A DNA stretch of 64,000 nucleotides from Thiodiazotropha sp050291245 (GCA_050291245.1 JBNKJP010000044.1:124001-188000); one strand, 5' to 3'; counted from the stretch's first letter, positions 26,805 through 35,561 are shown. Made by a program: numbers and translations. The notes: generated by a model from the letters alone, not told the origin.

Positions 26805-27965
26805 ATGAACGAATGGACCGATGAACTGGCGCGTCGCCGCGCCGCGGGGCTTTATCGCGCCCGGCGGGTGACCTCGTCTCCCCAGCAGGTCGAGATGCGG
26901 GTTGACGGCCGATCCATGCTGAGCTTCTGCAGCAACGACTACCTGGGTCTGGCCAACCATCCCGAAGTGATTCAGGCGGCCGCCGAGGCGATGCGGGACT
27001 ACGGATGGGGTAGTGGCGCGGCGCACCTGATCAACGGTCACTCCCATCACCACCATGCCCTGGAGGAGGAGCTGGCCGCGTTCACCGGCCGTCCGAGGGC
27101 GTTGCTGTTCTCCACCGGCTACATGGCCAACCAGGGGGTGATCAGCGCCTTGCTGGGCAGCGCTGACGGCCTGTTTCAGGATCGTCTCAATCACGCCTCC
27201 CTGGTAGATGCGGGACGGCTCAGCCAGGCCCGGGTGAAACGCTATCAGCATGCCGATCCGGCCAGCCTGGAGCGACAGATCCAGGCGAGCGAAGCCTGTC
27301 ACCGTTTGATTGTCACGGACGGGGTCTTCAGTATGGACGGTGATATGGCGCCGCTTCCCGAACTGGCCGAGATCGCCCGGCGTCATAACGCCTGGCTGAT
27401 GGTCGACGATGCCCACGGCCTGGGGGTGCTGGGCCAACAGGGCGGTGGCAGCCTCAGCTATTTCGGTTTGGACGAGCAGGCAGTGCCGATCCTCATGGGG
27501 ACCCTGGGCAAGGGCTTGGGCAGTTTCGGCGCCTTCGTCGCGGGCAGCGAGGCCCTGATTGAAACCCTGATCCAGCAGGCCCGCAGCTATATCTACACCA
27601 CCGCCACCCCTCCCGCGGTTGCCGCCGCCACCCGGGTCAGTCTGCGAATCGCCCAACAGGAGAACTGGCGACGGGAGCGGCTCAAGGCGTTGGTGGAAGG
27701 TTTTCGCGAACAAGCGGCGCGCATCGGGCTGCCGTTGATGGATTCCGCCACCCCGATCCAACCGGTGCTTGCGGGCAGCGCCCAACAGGCCCTCGCCTGG
27801 AGCCGGGAGCTGGACGCCCGGGGCATCCTGGTCAGCGCCATTCGTCCGCCTACGGTGCCGGAAGGCAGCGCCCGATTGCGCATCACCTTCAGCGCCGGGC
27901 ACACCGATCGGCATCTGCAGCGCCTGCTCGATGCCCTGGCCAGTCTCAGCGGGGTTGCGGCATGA
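26805..27965 (+). CDS. bioF: 8-amino-7-oxononanoate synthase
   Basis: Typical alpha-oxoamine synthase features are present: SFCSNDYLGLANHP, GSGAAHLINGH, VDDAHGLGVLG with the PLP-binding Asp and His, and the Schiff-base Lys in MGTLGKGLGSFG. The enzyme condenses pimeloyl-ACP and L-alanine with PLP. The 386-residue length is standard. It starts 16 bases after bioB, and its stop overlaps the bioH start (GCATGA). Confidence 0.96.
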   Translation: MNEWTDELARRRAAGLYRARRVTSSPQQVEMRVDGRSMLSFCSNDYLGLANHPEVIQAAAEAMRDYGWGSGAAHLINGHSHHHHALEEELAAFTGRPRALLFSTGYMANQGVISALLGSADGLFQDRLNHASLVDAGRLSQARVKRYQHADPASLERQIQASEACHRLIVTDGVFSMDGDMAPLPELAEIARRHNAWLMVDDAHGLGVLGQQGGGSLSYFGLDEQAVPILMGTLGKGLGSFGAFVAGSEALIETLIQQARSYIYTTATPPAVAAATRVSLRIAQQENWRRERLKALVEGFREQAARIGLPLMDSATPIQPVLAGSAQQALAWSRELDARGILVSAIRPPTVPEGSARLRITFSAGHTDRHLQRLLDALASLSGVAA

Positions 27966-28735
27966 GGCTGAATTCAGAGAGTCTCGGTACGGGCCGGGAA
28001 CTGGTCATGGTTCATGGCTGGGGCATGAACTCTTCGGTATGGATCGATTTTGCCCGACGTCTGGCCGAGGATTACCGGGTGACCCTGATCGATCTGCCGG
28101 GACATGGCCGCAGCCCTTATCAAGACCAGACCCGGCTCGAAGATTGGGCCGCGGCGGCCCTGGAGGTCGCACCCCGGCATGCCGTCTGGCTGGGCTGGTC
28201 CCTGGGTTCCATGGTCACCCTGCAGGCGGGGCTGCTCGCGCCGGAGCGCTTTGATGGCATCCTGGTGCTGGCCGGCATGCCCCGTTTTGTCCAGGGTGAA
28301 GACTGGCCTCACGCCATGGCCATGCGGACCCTGAATAATTTCATCGAGGTCCTGGGCGATGACCTGAGCCGGGCCATGGAACGTTTCCTGGCCCTGCAGA
28401 TGCTGGGCAGTGATCTGGCCATGGAGACCCTGAAAAGACTCAAACTGCGGCTTCAGGAGCGTCCGGATCCGGTGCCCGAGGCCTTACAGGCCGGGCTCGA
28501 CCTGCTCAAATCCGGCGATCTCCGAAAGCGGCTTGGCGATCTGAGTTGTCCCACCGCCTGGATCTACGGCGAACGGGACACCCTGGCCCCGGCCGCGGCG
28601 GCACAGCGGCTCGTCGACTGGTTGCCCGAAGCGAGGACCCATATCATCCCCCGGGCGGCCCACACCCCGTTTCTCTCCCATCCCCAAGAGACGGAACGTT
28701 GGGTGCGGGAAACCCTGGAGGCCTGGTATGCCTGA
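27962..28735 (+). CDS. bioH: Pimeloyl-ACP methyl ester carboxylesterase
   Basis: An alpha/beta hydrolase of 257 residues. HGWGMNSSVW supplies the oxyanion hole, GWSLGS holds the nucleophile Ser near residue 80, IYGERDTLAP carries the Asp and AAHTPFLSHP the His. BioH removes the methyl group after the fatty-acid cycles that start with BioC. The ATG overlaps the bioF stop and its end overlaps bioC by 8 bases. Confidence 0.94.
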   Translation: MRLNSESLGTGRELVMVHGWGMNSSVWIDFARRLAEDYRVTLIDLPGHGRSPYQDQTRLEDWAAAALEVAPRHAVWLGWSLGSMVTLQAGLLAPERFDGILVLAGMPRFVQGEDWPHAMAMRTLNNFIEVLGDDLSRAMERFLALQMLGSDLAMETLKRLKLRLQERPDPVPEALQAGLDLLKSGDLRKRLGDLSCPTAWIYGERDTLAPAAAAQRLVDWLPEARTHIIPRAAHTPFLSHPQETERWVRETLEAWYA

Positions 28736-29603
28736 GCAGCAACGTCCCCCGATCGACAAACGCCTTGCGCGGGCCGCCTTTTCCCGGGCCGCCAGTCGCT
28801 ATGACGAAGTGGCGGAACTGCAGCGAGAGATCGCTTCGCGCATGTTGCAGCGATTGCACTACATCCGTCACCAGCCAGAACGGGTGCTGGATGTGGGCTC
28901 CGGTACCGGTGAGGCGACCCAGTTGCTGGCGAAGCACTACAAAAAGGCCCAAACCATCGCCCTGGACTTCGCCTATCCGATGTTGCAGCAGACCCGCAAG
29001 CGGGGCAGTTGGCTGCGTCGTCCCCGTTGTGTCTGTGGGGATGCCGAGCGGTTACCCCTGGCGGATCGGTCCGTGGACATGATCTTCTCCAACGCGGTGC
29101 TGCAGTGGTGCAACGACCTGCCGGGTACCCTGCGGGAGTTCCTGCGGGTGCTGCGACCCAAAGGCATGTTGTTGTTCTCCACCTTCGGGCCGGGTACTCT
29201 GCACGAACTGCGCGCAAGCTGGTCGGCGGTGGACGGCTACTCCCATGTCAGCCCGTTCCTCGACATGCACGATATCGGCGATGCCCTGGTCCAGGCCGGA
29301 TGGGCGGAACCGGTGGTGGATGTGGACCGGATCCGCGTGACCTACGATGATGTACCCAGTCTGATGAAAGACCTGAAGACCCTGGGGGCACACAACGTCA
29401 CAAACCAGAGACAACGGGGCCTGACCGGCAAGGGGAGGATGCGTGCGATGATCGAAGCCTACGAACGCCTGCGTGAAGACGGCCAACTCCCCGCCAGTTA
29501 CGAGGTGGTCTACGGTCATGCCTGGGTACCTGAACAAAGACACGAAAACGGCGTGACCCTGATTCCGCTAGAACAGCTGAGATCCGGCGCTCCGCGCCGT
29601 TAA
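28728..29603 (+). CDS. bioC: Malonyl-ACP O-methyltransferase
   Basis: SAM motif I is VLDVGSGTGEAT near residue 47, followed by ALDFAYPML and the BioC-like IFSNAVLQWCNDLPG. The 291-residue length, slightly longer than E. coli BioC, is common outside enterics. BioC methylates malonyl-ACP so that the fatty-acid enzymes can extend it. It lies between bioH and bioD, in the usual order of many gammaproteobacteria. Confidence 0.94.
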   Translation: MPEQQRPPIDKRLARAAFSRAASRYDEVAELQREIASRMLQRLHYIRHQPERVLDVGSGTGEATQLLAKHYKKAQTIALDFAYPMLQQTRKRGSWLRRPRCVCGDAERLPLADRSVDMIFSNAVLQWCNDLPGTLREFLRVLRPKGMLLFSTFGPGTLHELRASWSAVDGYSHVSPFLDMHDIGDALVQAGWAEPVVDVDRIRVTYDDVPSLMKDLKTLGAHNVTNQRQRGLTGKGRMRAMIEAYERLREDGQLPASYEVVYGHAWVPEQRHENGVTLIPLEQLRSGAPRR

Positions 29604-29614
29604 GACTCAGAATC

Positions 29615-30298
29615 ATGGGCGCGGGATTGTTTATCACAGGAACGGATACCGGTTGTGGCAAAACCGAAGTCACCCTGGGATTGATGCAACGCCTGCAGCA
29701 ACAGGGTCACCGGGTGCTGGGGATGAAACCGGTGGCCTCCGGAGGGGAACACCTCGACGGACAGCTCAGCAACGAGGACGCCCGGCGGATTCGCGCTCAG
29801 GCGAGCTTCGAAATCCCCTATGCCGAGGTCAATCCCTACGTCTTCGAAGCGCCCATCGCCCCCCATTTGGCCGCTCGACAAACCGGGCAGCGCATTGACC
29901 TGGAACACATCGCCGGGGTCTACGATCGGCTGCGGCAACAGGCGGATCGGGTGCTGGTGGAGGGTGTCGGTGGTTGGCATGTGCCCCTGGGCGAAGAGAC
30001 TACCGTGGCGGATCTGGTTCTGCGCCTGCAACTACCGGTGGTTCTGGTGGTGGGCATGCGTCTGGGTTGTATCAACCATGCCCTGTTGAGTGCCGAGAGC
30101 CTGTTACATGTCGGAGTGAATTTCGCGGGTTGGGTGGCCAACCGGGTGGATCCAGAAATGGAGGCTTACCCGGAGAATCTTGACACCCTGCGAAGCTGGT
30201 TGCCAGCCCCTTGTCTTGGCGAGATCCCCTATCTGGAACAACCGGATCCGCAACAGGTGGCGAGCTACCTGACAGGTGTTTCTAGTGTAGTGTCCTAA
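29615..30298 (+). CDS. bioD: Dethiobiotin synthetase
   Basis: The P-loop variant GTDTGCGKTEVT lies at the N-terminus, followed by KPVASGG and the DAPA-binding VEGVGGWHVPLG. Length (227 residues) is normal. BioD closes the ureido ring with ATP and CO2. It is the last gene of the operon, 11 bases after bioC. A short remnant of a group II intron begins within 80 bases of its stop. Confidence 0.96.
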   Translation: MGAGLFITGTDTGCGKTEVTLGLMQRLQQQGHRVLGMKPVASGGEHLDGQLSNEDARRIRAQASFEIPYAEVNPYVFEAPIAPHLAARQTGQRIDLEHIAGVYDRLRQQADRVLVEGVGGWHVPLGEETTVADLVLRLQLPVVLVVGMRLGCINHALLSAESLLHVGVNFAGWVANRVDPEMEAYPENLDTLRSWLPAPCLGEIPYLEQPDPQQVASYLTGVSSVVS

Positions 30299-30375
30299 AT
30301 TGCGAAGCCAGCGTTAACCAATGTGTGTTAGTAGAGAGGAAATGTCTATATCAACTGCGAATGTGAGTGCAACCG

Positions 30376-30450
30376 AGGAGCCCCGTTGGGGAAAGCTTCA
30401 TGCGGGGATCTGTACGGGGGGGCTGGGTAACCCGATGTTCCTACCGTGAT
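30376..30450 (+). mobile_element. Probable group II intron 3' end remnant
   Basis: GAGCCCCG, then UGGGG-AAAG-CUUCA, then CGGGGAUCU can fold into a domain V-like hairpin, followed by GGGGGGCTGGGTAACCC and a CTACCGTGAT end, which resemble domain VI and the 3' splice end of bacterial group II introns. No reverse transcriptase reading frame lies upstream, where bioD ends at 30298, so this is at most a fragment. A covariance-model search would settle it. Confidence 0.5.
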
Positions 30451-30481
30451 TGTTATTGAATAAATATAAATGAGAATATAC

Positions 30482-30910
30482 ATGAGAAAGATATTAATAG
30501 GTTTTTTAATTTTATCAGGTCTGGTTGGGTGCGCTTCGACACCTACAGGGCCTGCTTTTAGCGATATAGCGCATCCTAAACCTACCGATGGGCGTGCTAT
30601 GTTGGTGTTTTTTAGAGATTACGCAGAACCGAAGGGGCTTGAAGGTATGATCCTGATTGATGGAGAGGTGATGTTTGGCCTGCCTCAAAAAAGCTTCGCT
30701 TATTCAGAAGTTTCAATAGGGCCACATGATCTTCAACTTAAATGGCCTGCGTTGTCAGGAATGCCAGGTTGGCAGGGAAGTGTAGATATTGATGGTTCTA
30801 GAACCTACTATTTTGAGCTAACCGGAACTTCTACTAAATTTGTATTTCATTCAAAATTGTCAAGGGTAGAGGAACCTCTAGCAAAAGTAAACGCTGTCAT
30901 CATGTTGTAA
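30482..30910 (+). CDS. DUF2846-like lipoprotein
   Basis: A lipoprotein signal peptide is clear: MRKILIGFLILSGLVGCAS with the lipobox Cys. The rest (about 120 residues) has a beta-rich pattern (MLVFFRDYAEP, VSIGPHDLQL, YYFELTGTS) like DUF2846 proteins. Function is unknown. I prefer the ATG at 30482 to that at 30470, as it gives a standard signal peptide. Moderate AT-richness and its place after the intron remnant suggest acquired DNA. The next gene lies 13 bases downstream. Confidence 0.65.
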   Translation: MRKILIGFLILSGLVGCASTPTGPAFSDIAHPKPTDGRAMLVFFRDYAEPKGLEGMILIDGEVMFGLPQKSFAYSEVSIGPHDLQLKWPALSGMPGWQGSVDIDGSRTYYFELTGTSTKFVFHSKLSRVEEPLAKVNAVIML

Positions 30911-30923
30911 ACTAATAACCGAT

Positions 30924-31247
30924 ATGAAAGATATGGCCGTCGCTGCAACAAAGTTACCCATTTCAGAAAATAATCGAGCCTCAGATTTAACTGATAAAGA
31001 GAGAGCTACCTTCTTCGCAAAAATCAAACCAGAGATGCTACCTGAAGAAGTTGTAGCTCTGATCGGCGAGCCAGATAAAATGACATCAGAATCCACTGGA
31101 AAGAAATGGATACCGTTCTATTATGGATCCGATACCAGGCGAGTAAACTGGTCTTATAGTGGTGTTGGATATGTGAACTTTTCCCGCAATAAATATACAG
31201 GCTCTTTAAGTGTTGTAAAAGTTATATACGATAAAAAAGCGCCTTAA
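30924..31247 (+). CDS. Small protein with SmpA/OmlA-like repeat pattern
   Basis: This 107-residue product contains IKPEMLPEEVVALIGEPDK and a Trp-Ile-Pro-Phe-Tyr segment, the pattern of SmpA/OmlA (BamE-like) domains. It lacks a signal peptide or lipobox, which such proteins usually have, so it may be a 5'-damaged lipoprotein gene or start elsewhere. It follows the DUF2846-like gene closely and may share its transcript. It is not BamE itself. Confidence 0.5.
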   Translation: MKDMAVAATKLPISENNRASDLTDKERATFFAKIKPEMLPEEVVALIGEPDKMTSESTGKKWIPFYYGSDTRRVNWSYSGVGYVNFSRNKYTGSLSVVKVIYDKKAP

Positions 31248-31721
31248 ACATAAACCAATAAGTTAACTCGATCCGCCTTGTGCAGTTCCGCTTCGTTACC
31301 TTGCTACAGGTGATCGTGTTACTTTGGCATTGCCTGCTGCATGGTTTTGAAAAAGGAGCATGTTTTAAAGTGAGTCAAAAACTCACTTCGTATCAGTCAG
31401 GTGCGTACCAGCGAAGTCGCATGGCCTTAACCTCTGAACGCCGAGGTGACACAAGAGCTCCTCGCTATCCGGTGCCAGTACAATGGGGCAGTATTCTATA
31501 GCCGTAGGTCGGGTTACGCTACGCTAATCCGACCTACAAATCGGACTTTTGCGACACCCTCCGGGGGGAGAAGGGGCCCTCCATTGAGCCATGCGCAGAA
31601 TTGTCAGAAAGCAGAAAAAAAGCAGAAAGAAGCAGAAAGGGACACCCCAAGAAATATTGTCATTCTGCTCTCGGTGAGGTAGCCTTTTTATAAACTCATC
31701 AGATACAACAAGGAGGTTGTA
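31248..31721. other. Region before the RAYT gene with REP palindrome
   Basis: There is no supported gene. It holds the palindrome at 31504-31537, a run of near-repeats AGCAGAAA at about 31607-31638, and GGGACACCCC at 31639-31648, the inverse of GGGTGTCCCG copies found after the transposase gene. An AAGGAGG ribosome site near 31711 serves the transposase. Confidence 0.5.
31504..31537. repeat. REP-like palindrome
   Basis: Arms GTAGGTCGGGTTA and TAATCCGACCTAC are an almost perfect inverted repeat around a short loop. Such palindromes accompany REP-associated transposases, and one begins about 185 bases downstream. Confidence 0.65.
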
Positions 31722-32732
31722 ATGACACGCGCCCGAGAAACCCTAATCAGCCTGGAAGCCACTCCCTACTATCACTGCATATCCCGCTGCGTCCGCCGTG
31801 CCTGGCTATGCGGCAAAGATCCCTATTCAGGAAAAAGCTTTGAGCATCGACGCCAATGGGTGCTGGATCGACTGCGGAAACTGGCTGAGATTTTCGCCAT
31901 TGATGTGTGCGCCTACGCAATCCTTTCGAACCATTTTCATGTGGTGCTGCATGTGGATGAAGAAAAGGCAAAAGGCTGGACAGATCAGCAGGTTATTGAG
32001 CAGTGGTGCCGGTTATACAAAGGCCATATGCTGGCTGATCGTTACCTGGCCGGGGATATTATGAGTAAAGCGGAATGGGCGGCACTCTCGGAATTAATCG
32101 AAAAGTGGCGGACGCGTCTTTATGATATCAGTTGGTTCATGCGTTGTATGAATGAATATCTGGCGCAACGAGCCAATGCCGAAGATCAGTGCAAAGGCCG
32201 ATTTTTGGAAGGGCGCTTCAAGAGCCAGGCTCTGCTGGATGAAGGTGCGCTGCTGACCTGCATGAGCTATGTGGACCTCAACCCGATACGGGCGGGCTTG
32301 GCGGAGACGCCGGAGGGATCGGATTTCACCTCGATCCAAGAGCGAATCGAAGTCTTTGCCAAGCAGCAGAAAGCCAAACAAGGTTCAGAATGCCGGCACA
32401 CAAAGCTCCAACCATTCAAAGGGACACAAGGGCATGATCAGACAAAGGAAATCGATTTTGAACTGAATGACTACCTACGTCTGGTAGATTGGACGGGGCG
32501 AGCCATCCGAGAGGATAAAAAGGGGGCAATACCCAGTGACCTTGCGTCAATCCTCGAACGCATTGGATTGAATCCAAATGCCTGGGTGAGGAGCGTCAGT
32601 CACTATAACCGGCACTACTTTTCGGCATTGGGTGCAATCGATCGCATAACGGCCTATGCTCAGATGCAGGGTAAAAATTGGCAACGAGGTCAGCGTACCG
32701 TACAGCGCAGTTATCGTCTTGTCATTGCGTAG
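31722..32732 (+). mobile_element. REP-associated tyrosine transposase (RAYT, Y1/IS200-like)
   Basis: The 336-residue protein has the Y1 transposase fold: YYHCISRCVRR at the N-terminus, the metal-binding HUH-type motif in NHFHVVLHV, a probable catalytic Tyr in MNEYLAQRAN, and the conserved GRFLEGRFKSQ and YVDLNPIRAGL. An extended C-terminus is typical of RAYTs. An AAGGAGG site precedes the ATG. It sits between GGGACACCC-type inverted sequences, next to an integron cassette array. The protein appears intact. RAYTs act on REP palindromes, one of which is just upstream. Confidence 0.88.
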
Positions 32733-32774
32733 ATAGGATTAAGCAGATATGGAATGAAGTGTGCAATAGAAACA

Positions 32775-32841
32775 ATTATCGGGTGTCCCGAAGTTCTTCG
32801 CCGAAGTTCTTCGAAGTTCATTATCGGGTGTCCCGAAGTTC
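32775..32841. repeat. Two 22-bp direct repeats after the RAYT gene
   Basis: The unit ATTATCGGGTGTCCCGAAG plus TTC occurs at 32775-32796 and 32820-32841, with CGAAGTTCTTCG partial copies between. Its core GGGTGTCCC is the inverse of GGGACACCC at 31639, so the element ends may be marked by these sequences. Not a CRISPR: only two copies. Confidence 0.6.
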
Positions 32842-33135
32842 GCGATCATTTTGCAAGCGCCGGATCGCGAAGCTGCATACGAAAAGGCAATCGCGCTTGC
32901 ATCACAACAAACATCGCAATTTGAAGATAGCACACGAAATAACCGAAAAGGTCATTGGGTTTTTGAAGGGCTCACAAGCCTCCTCGCAATCCACGAAGAA
33001 TTGACAGATGGTGCTGAAATATTATGGGTGGAGCACAACAATCGCACCGTTAAGAAGGTGCGTTCTTGGGTGAAGCGAAAAGAGGAACTTGAAGTTTTCG
33101 ACGATATACCCTCAATTGGCGATGGTGCTGAATAG
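32842..33135 (+). pseudogene. DUF4288 gene lacking its 5' part
   Basis: The frame from about 32842 encodes ILQAPDREAAYEKAIALA and continues to VFEGLTSLLAIHEEL and DGAEILWVEHNN, the middle and end of a DUF4288 protein. The usual N-terminal ~35 residues are missing; instead the repeat at 32820-32841 joins the frame. It probably was an integron cassette gene cut by insertion of the RAYT element. A cassette attC site follows within 5 bases of the stop. Confidence 0.55.
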
Positions 33136-33139
33136 TGAG

Positions 33140-33216
33140 GAATAACAGAACTAAACGGCTGCCGGTACCTAAAAATGTATAACGACACGGGGATTATTTA
33201 ATAAAGCTGTTATGCG
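33140..33216. repeat. attC site (cassette array)
   Basis: The ends GAATAACAG and CTGTTATGC are complementary R''/R' boxes about 75 bases apart, and the inside contains the palindromic TATAACGA / TATTTAATA element seen again at 33626, 35122 and 36037. This fits an integron recombination site. Confidence 0.65.
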
Positions 33217-33637
33217 TAAAATGATGAAAACAACCATGATCATAAATTCCGTCTGGAGTTTAATTATGGTGTGTGCTTTTGCCTACCTTGTTCATGGACG
33301 ATATAGTGACCTTCGTGCAATTTTACTTGCTTTAGGTGTGGCATATGGCGTTGTTTCATTGTTCGCACTCGCGGGTAAGTGCTGGGCCATAGTGGTTTCA
33401 GTAGTCATTGCCATACTGCTTATGATTAGATGGTTACCCATGGTCGTAATCAACACATGGATGTTTATATCAGGTCATGAACTATATAGAGACTCACCAG
33501 CAACAATATTGGTCGTTTTGTCGTATGCGGTTGTTTTCGCAATACCGTCAACCATTTTATGCGGTTTGTATCTTGTACAAAGGAAGCATATATGGGGTAT
33601 TTTAAAAATGGTAAACCCGTCGCACAAAAATGTATAA
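33212..33637 (+). CDS. Small integral membrane protein (integron cassette)
   Basis: The 141-residue product has about four hydrophobic segments and no domain I recognise. The ATG at 33212 lies in the R' box of the upstream attC, as in many cassettes; ATG codons at 33221 and 33224 are alternatives. Its end runs into the next palindromic site. Function unknown. Confidence 0.6.
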   Translation: MRKMMKTTMIINSVWSLIMVCAFAYLVHGRYSDLRAILLALGVAYGVVSLFALAGKCWAIVVSVVIAILLMIRWLPMVVINTWMFISGHELYRDSPATILVVLSYAVVFAIPSTILCGLYLVQRKHIWGILKMVNPSHKNV

Positions 33638-33670
33638 CGAGATACGAGGTCTCGTTAATAAAGCTTTTAG
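33626..33670. repeat. attC-like palindrome
   Basis: TATAACGAGA and TCTCGTTAATA form a hairpin, followed by AAAGCTTTTAG. The same 45-bp block recurs at 35122 and 36037. The outer boxes are weak, so this may be a degraded attC. Confidence 0.5.
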
Positions 33671-33674
33671 AAAT

Positions 33675-33995
33675 ATGCGGAAATACATAGAACACGAAAA
33701 ATTAAAGAAATTAAAGAGTGATATTTCCTCATGGGAATTGTGGTTTGATTTGAAATATTCAGAAAGGCACTTCTGTAAAAAACAGGAACATAAAGAAAGC
33801 CTTGAAGTACACGATGCGGTAATTCTTAAAACGGATAAGGACAATAAAGGATTCCAGAGGTGGGAGCTATTACACGTGTGGTTGGCTGATAAAAAAGAAG
33901 TTGCAGACGGTGAGGCGGATGAAATCGGTGACGTTATGAGCGCAAGTGGCATGACAATTCAATATTGTCCGATATGTGGACAAAAATTAGATTGA
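33675..33995 (+). CDS. Cassette protein with C-terminal zinc-ribbon half
   Basis: From the ATG at 33675 the product has about 106 residues. It ends YCPICGQKLD, a Cys-x2-Cys half zinc ribbon, and is otherwise charged and helical. An upstream ATG at 33630 lies inside the palindromic site and is less likely. An attC follows the stop by two bases. Function unknown. Confidence 0.6.
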   Translation: MRKYIEHEKLKKLKSDISSWELWFDLKYSERHFCKKQEHKESLEVHDAVILKTDKDNKGFQRWELLHVWLADKKEVADGEADEIGDVMSASGMTIQYCPICGQKLD

Positions 33996-33997
33996 AT

Positions 33998-34068
33998 TTC
34001 TAACCATTTTCTACACCTGACCGGTGTGCCACTGCGCTGCATACGGTCAGGCGGGAAATGCGTTAGCC
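33998..34068. repeat. attC site, strong palindrome
   Basis: R'' TTCTAAC (33998-34004) and R' GTTAGCC (34062-34068) enclose complementary segments CATTTTC / GGGAAATG and CCTGACCG / CGGTCAGG. The 71-bp length and the unpaired central part are typical of integron attC sites. Confidence 0.85.
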
Positions 34069-34082
34069 TTCAGGAGAGAAAT

Positions 34083-34610
34083 ATGTTTGGAAAGAGATCA
34101 AAGAAACGATCAGAGGATGATCTTCGGAAGAAATTCATAAGGCTTGGTGTCGATGATCTTGAGTTCTGTATTGAAGATGAATTGGACGCGCAGGCTAATC
34201 CGAGACTTGCGCCGCTCGTGCTATTTCACAATATTTGGCAGGGAGCCATACGTAAGGGTGATACAGATTGGATCACAGAAACAATCAACCACTTCGAGGC
34301 TAGAAAGGCGTTGGAGGGTGTTGCCGCAACAATGTGGTCAGAAGAACAAGAGTTGATTGATGCATTACGGGCAATTACGGAATCGAACATTGACCTAAAG
34401 CACATAACTACGTTGGCGCGACGAAGTCAAGAACATTTGCTGTACCATGTAGCGTACACATTGTCTGATAGTCACTCGGATGAAGTAGAGTTCGAAGACG
34501 TGAATTGGGGTTTGTTTGAGACAGATGAAGAGGATAACCCAATAAGGAAAATGAATGTCCTTCATGAGTATTATGGATTGGTGGACCCTGATAGACTACC
34601 AGAAGAATAG
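34083..34610 (+). CDS. Hypothetical cassette protein
   Basis: The ATG at 34083 is preceded by CAGGAGAG in the expected place, giving 175 residues; the longer frame from 34026 would run through the attC. The protein starts MFGKRSKKRSEDD, is acidic and mostly helical, and has no domain I recognise. It lies between two well-formed attC sites, so it is a complete cassette. Confidence 0.65.
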   Translation: MFGKRSKKRSEDDLRKKFIRLGVDDLEFCIEDELDAQANPRLAPLVLFHNIWQGAIRKGDTDWITETINHFEARKALEGVAATMWSEEQELIDALRAITESNIDLKHITTLARRSQEHLLYHVAYTLSDSHSDEVEFEDVNWGLFETDEEDNPIRKMNVLHEYYGLVDPDRLPEE

Positions 34611-34618
34611 GATGAAAA

Positions 34619-34691
34619 GGCTAACAAGGCAAATCCGGTCGCCTTCAGTCGTTACTGCTCCTTGCGGCTAGGCTGATTTGCAGCGTTAGCT
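34619..34691. repeat. attC site, strong palindrome
   Basis: R'' GGCTAAC (34619-34625) and R' GTTAGCT (34685-34691) flank GCAAATC / GATTTGC arms. Length 73 bp. This is the clearest attC of the array and resembles canonical mobile-integron sites. Confidence 0.88.
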
Positions 34692-34701
34692 GCAAGAAGA
34701 A

Positions 34702-35088
34702 ATGAAATCGTGCGTTGAATTTCGGTCAGACCTGTTCCCGCCCTACGAAGGCGAGGGCGGGCAAATAAACCCAGGCCGTTACGGCAGGCGTGTTGCTGAA
34801 TTTATTGTTAATGGGTTAAAGAAAAGTGAATTCAATCCTGAGGAACCAATCCCAGAGGATTGGGGCTGGACGATCCCAATCGAAAATCTAGAATTCAATC
34901 TTTGGATTGGCTGCGGTAACCATGAAGAATACCCAAATGGTTTTCTTTGCTTCATCGAGCCGCATAATCCAGAAATAAGAAAATTCCCATTTTTCCGTAA
35001 AGTAAGCACCGTAAATACAGTTAACCGATTACGTGAAGCTATGAGTGAAATTTTATCAAACACTCCAGGCATTGACGATATAAAGTAG
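34702..35088 (+). CDS. Hypothetical cassette protein
   Basis: The 128-residue product begins 11 bases after an attC R' box. A central stretch LWIGCGNHEEYPNGFLCFIEP is of a kind I associate with proteins common in integron cassettes, without a known role. No signal peptide or membrane segment. Function unknown. Confidence 0.6.
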   Translation: MKSCVEFRSDLFPPYEGEGGQINPGRYGRRVAEFIVNGLKKSEFNPEEPIPEDWGWTIPIENLEFNLWIGCGNHEEYPNGFLCFIEPHNPEIRKFPFFRKVSTVNTVNRLREAMSEILSNTPGIDDIK

Positions 35089-35102
35089 TATACGCATGAC
35101 GA

Positions 35103-35170
35103 GTTTAACAACCCAAGCAGCTAAAAATATATAACGAGACTAGGGGGCTCGATAATAAATCAGTTATAAG
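35103..35170. repeat. attC-like site
   Basis: Outer boxes TTTAAC (near 35103) and GTTATAA (near 35163) flank the shared TATAACGAGAC / GCTCGATAATA palindrome. Spacing (about 65 bases) fits attC, though the boxes are weaker than at 34619. Confidence 0.55.
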
Positions 35171-35174
35171 TAAT

Positions 35175-35561
35175 ATGTCTATCAATAACGTTCTTAGTAT
35201 TTTTGGTGCAATTATCTGCATCTTGTTGAGTTGGTTTTTCCTACGTCAGGCAAAGCTAAAGAAAAAGACATGGTATAAAACAAGTGCAATCGTCCTGTTT
35301 GCTGCGGGATCAATGATGTTTGGTGTACTCGCTGGGAAACTGACAAGCATCAACCAGGCGAAATACGACGATTGGAATATTAGGGCATTGTCTTCCAGTA
35401 TCGTGGCCATGGCCAATTTGTCATCTAGTCGCACTTGTAATGCTCAAAAGTCGGCCCTCGATTACTACAAACAAAACATCAATGACTATAAATTTCGAGA
35501 GGGGCAGTTGGCACACAAAGCAGTAATATACGCTAAAGAATTAAGGTGCATCAACGAGTGA
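35175..35561 (+). CDS. Small membrane-anchored cassette protein
   Basis: The 128-residue product has two hydrophobic segments at the N-terminus (residues ~5-22 and ~36-52) and a soluble C-terminal part with two Cys (RTCNAQ, ELRCIN). The ATG follows the preceding attC-like site by five bases. Function unknown. Confidence 0.58.
   Translation: MSINNVLSIFGAIICILLSWFFLRQAKLKKKTWYKTSAIVLFAAGSMMFGVLAGKLTSINQAKYDDWNIRALSSSIVAMANLSSSRTCNAQKSALDYYKQNINDYKFREGQLAHKAVIYAKELRCINE

Noticed and set aside
25754..27914. Long minus-strand frames opposite bioB and bioF
   Set aside because: The plus strand encodes clear BioB and BioF; the minus frames are low-complexity shadow translations.
32775..32841. CRISPR array
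   Set aside because: Only two repeat copies, palindromic core and no cas genes.
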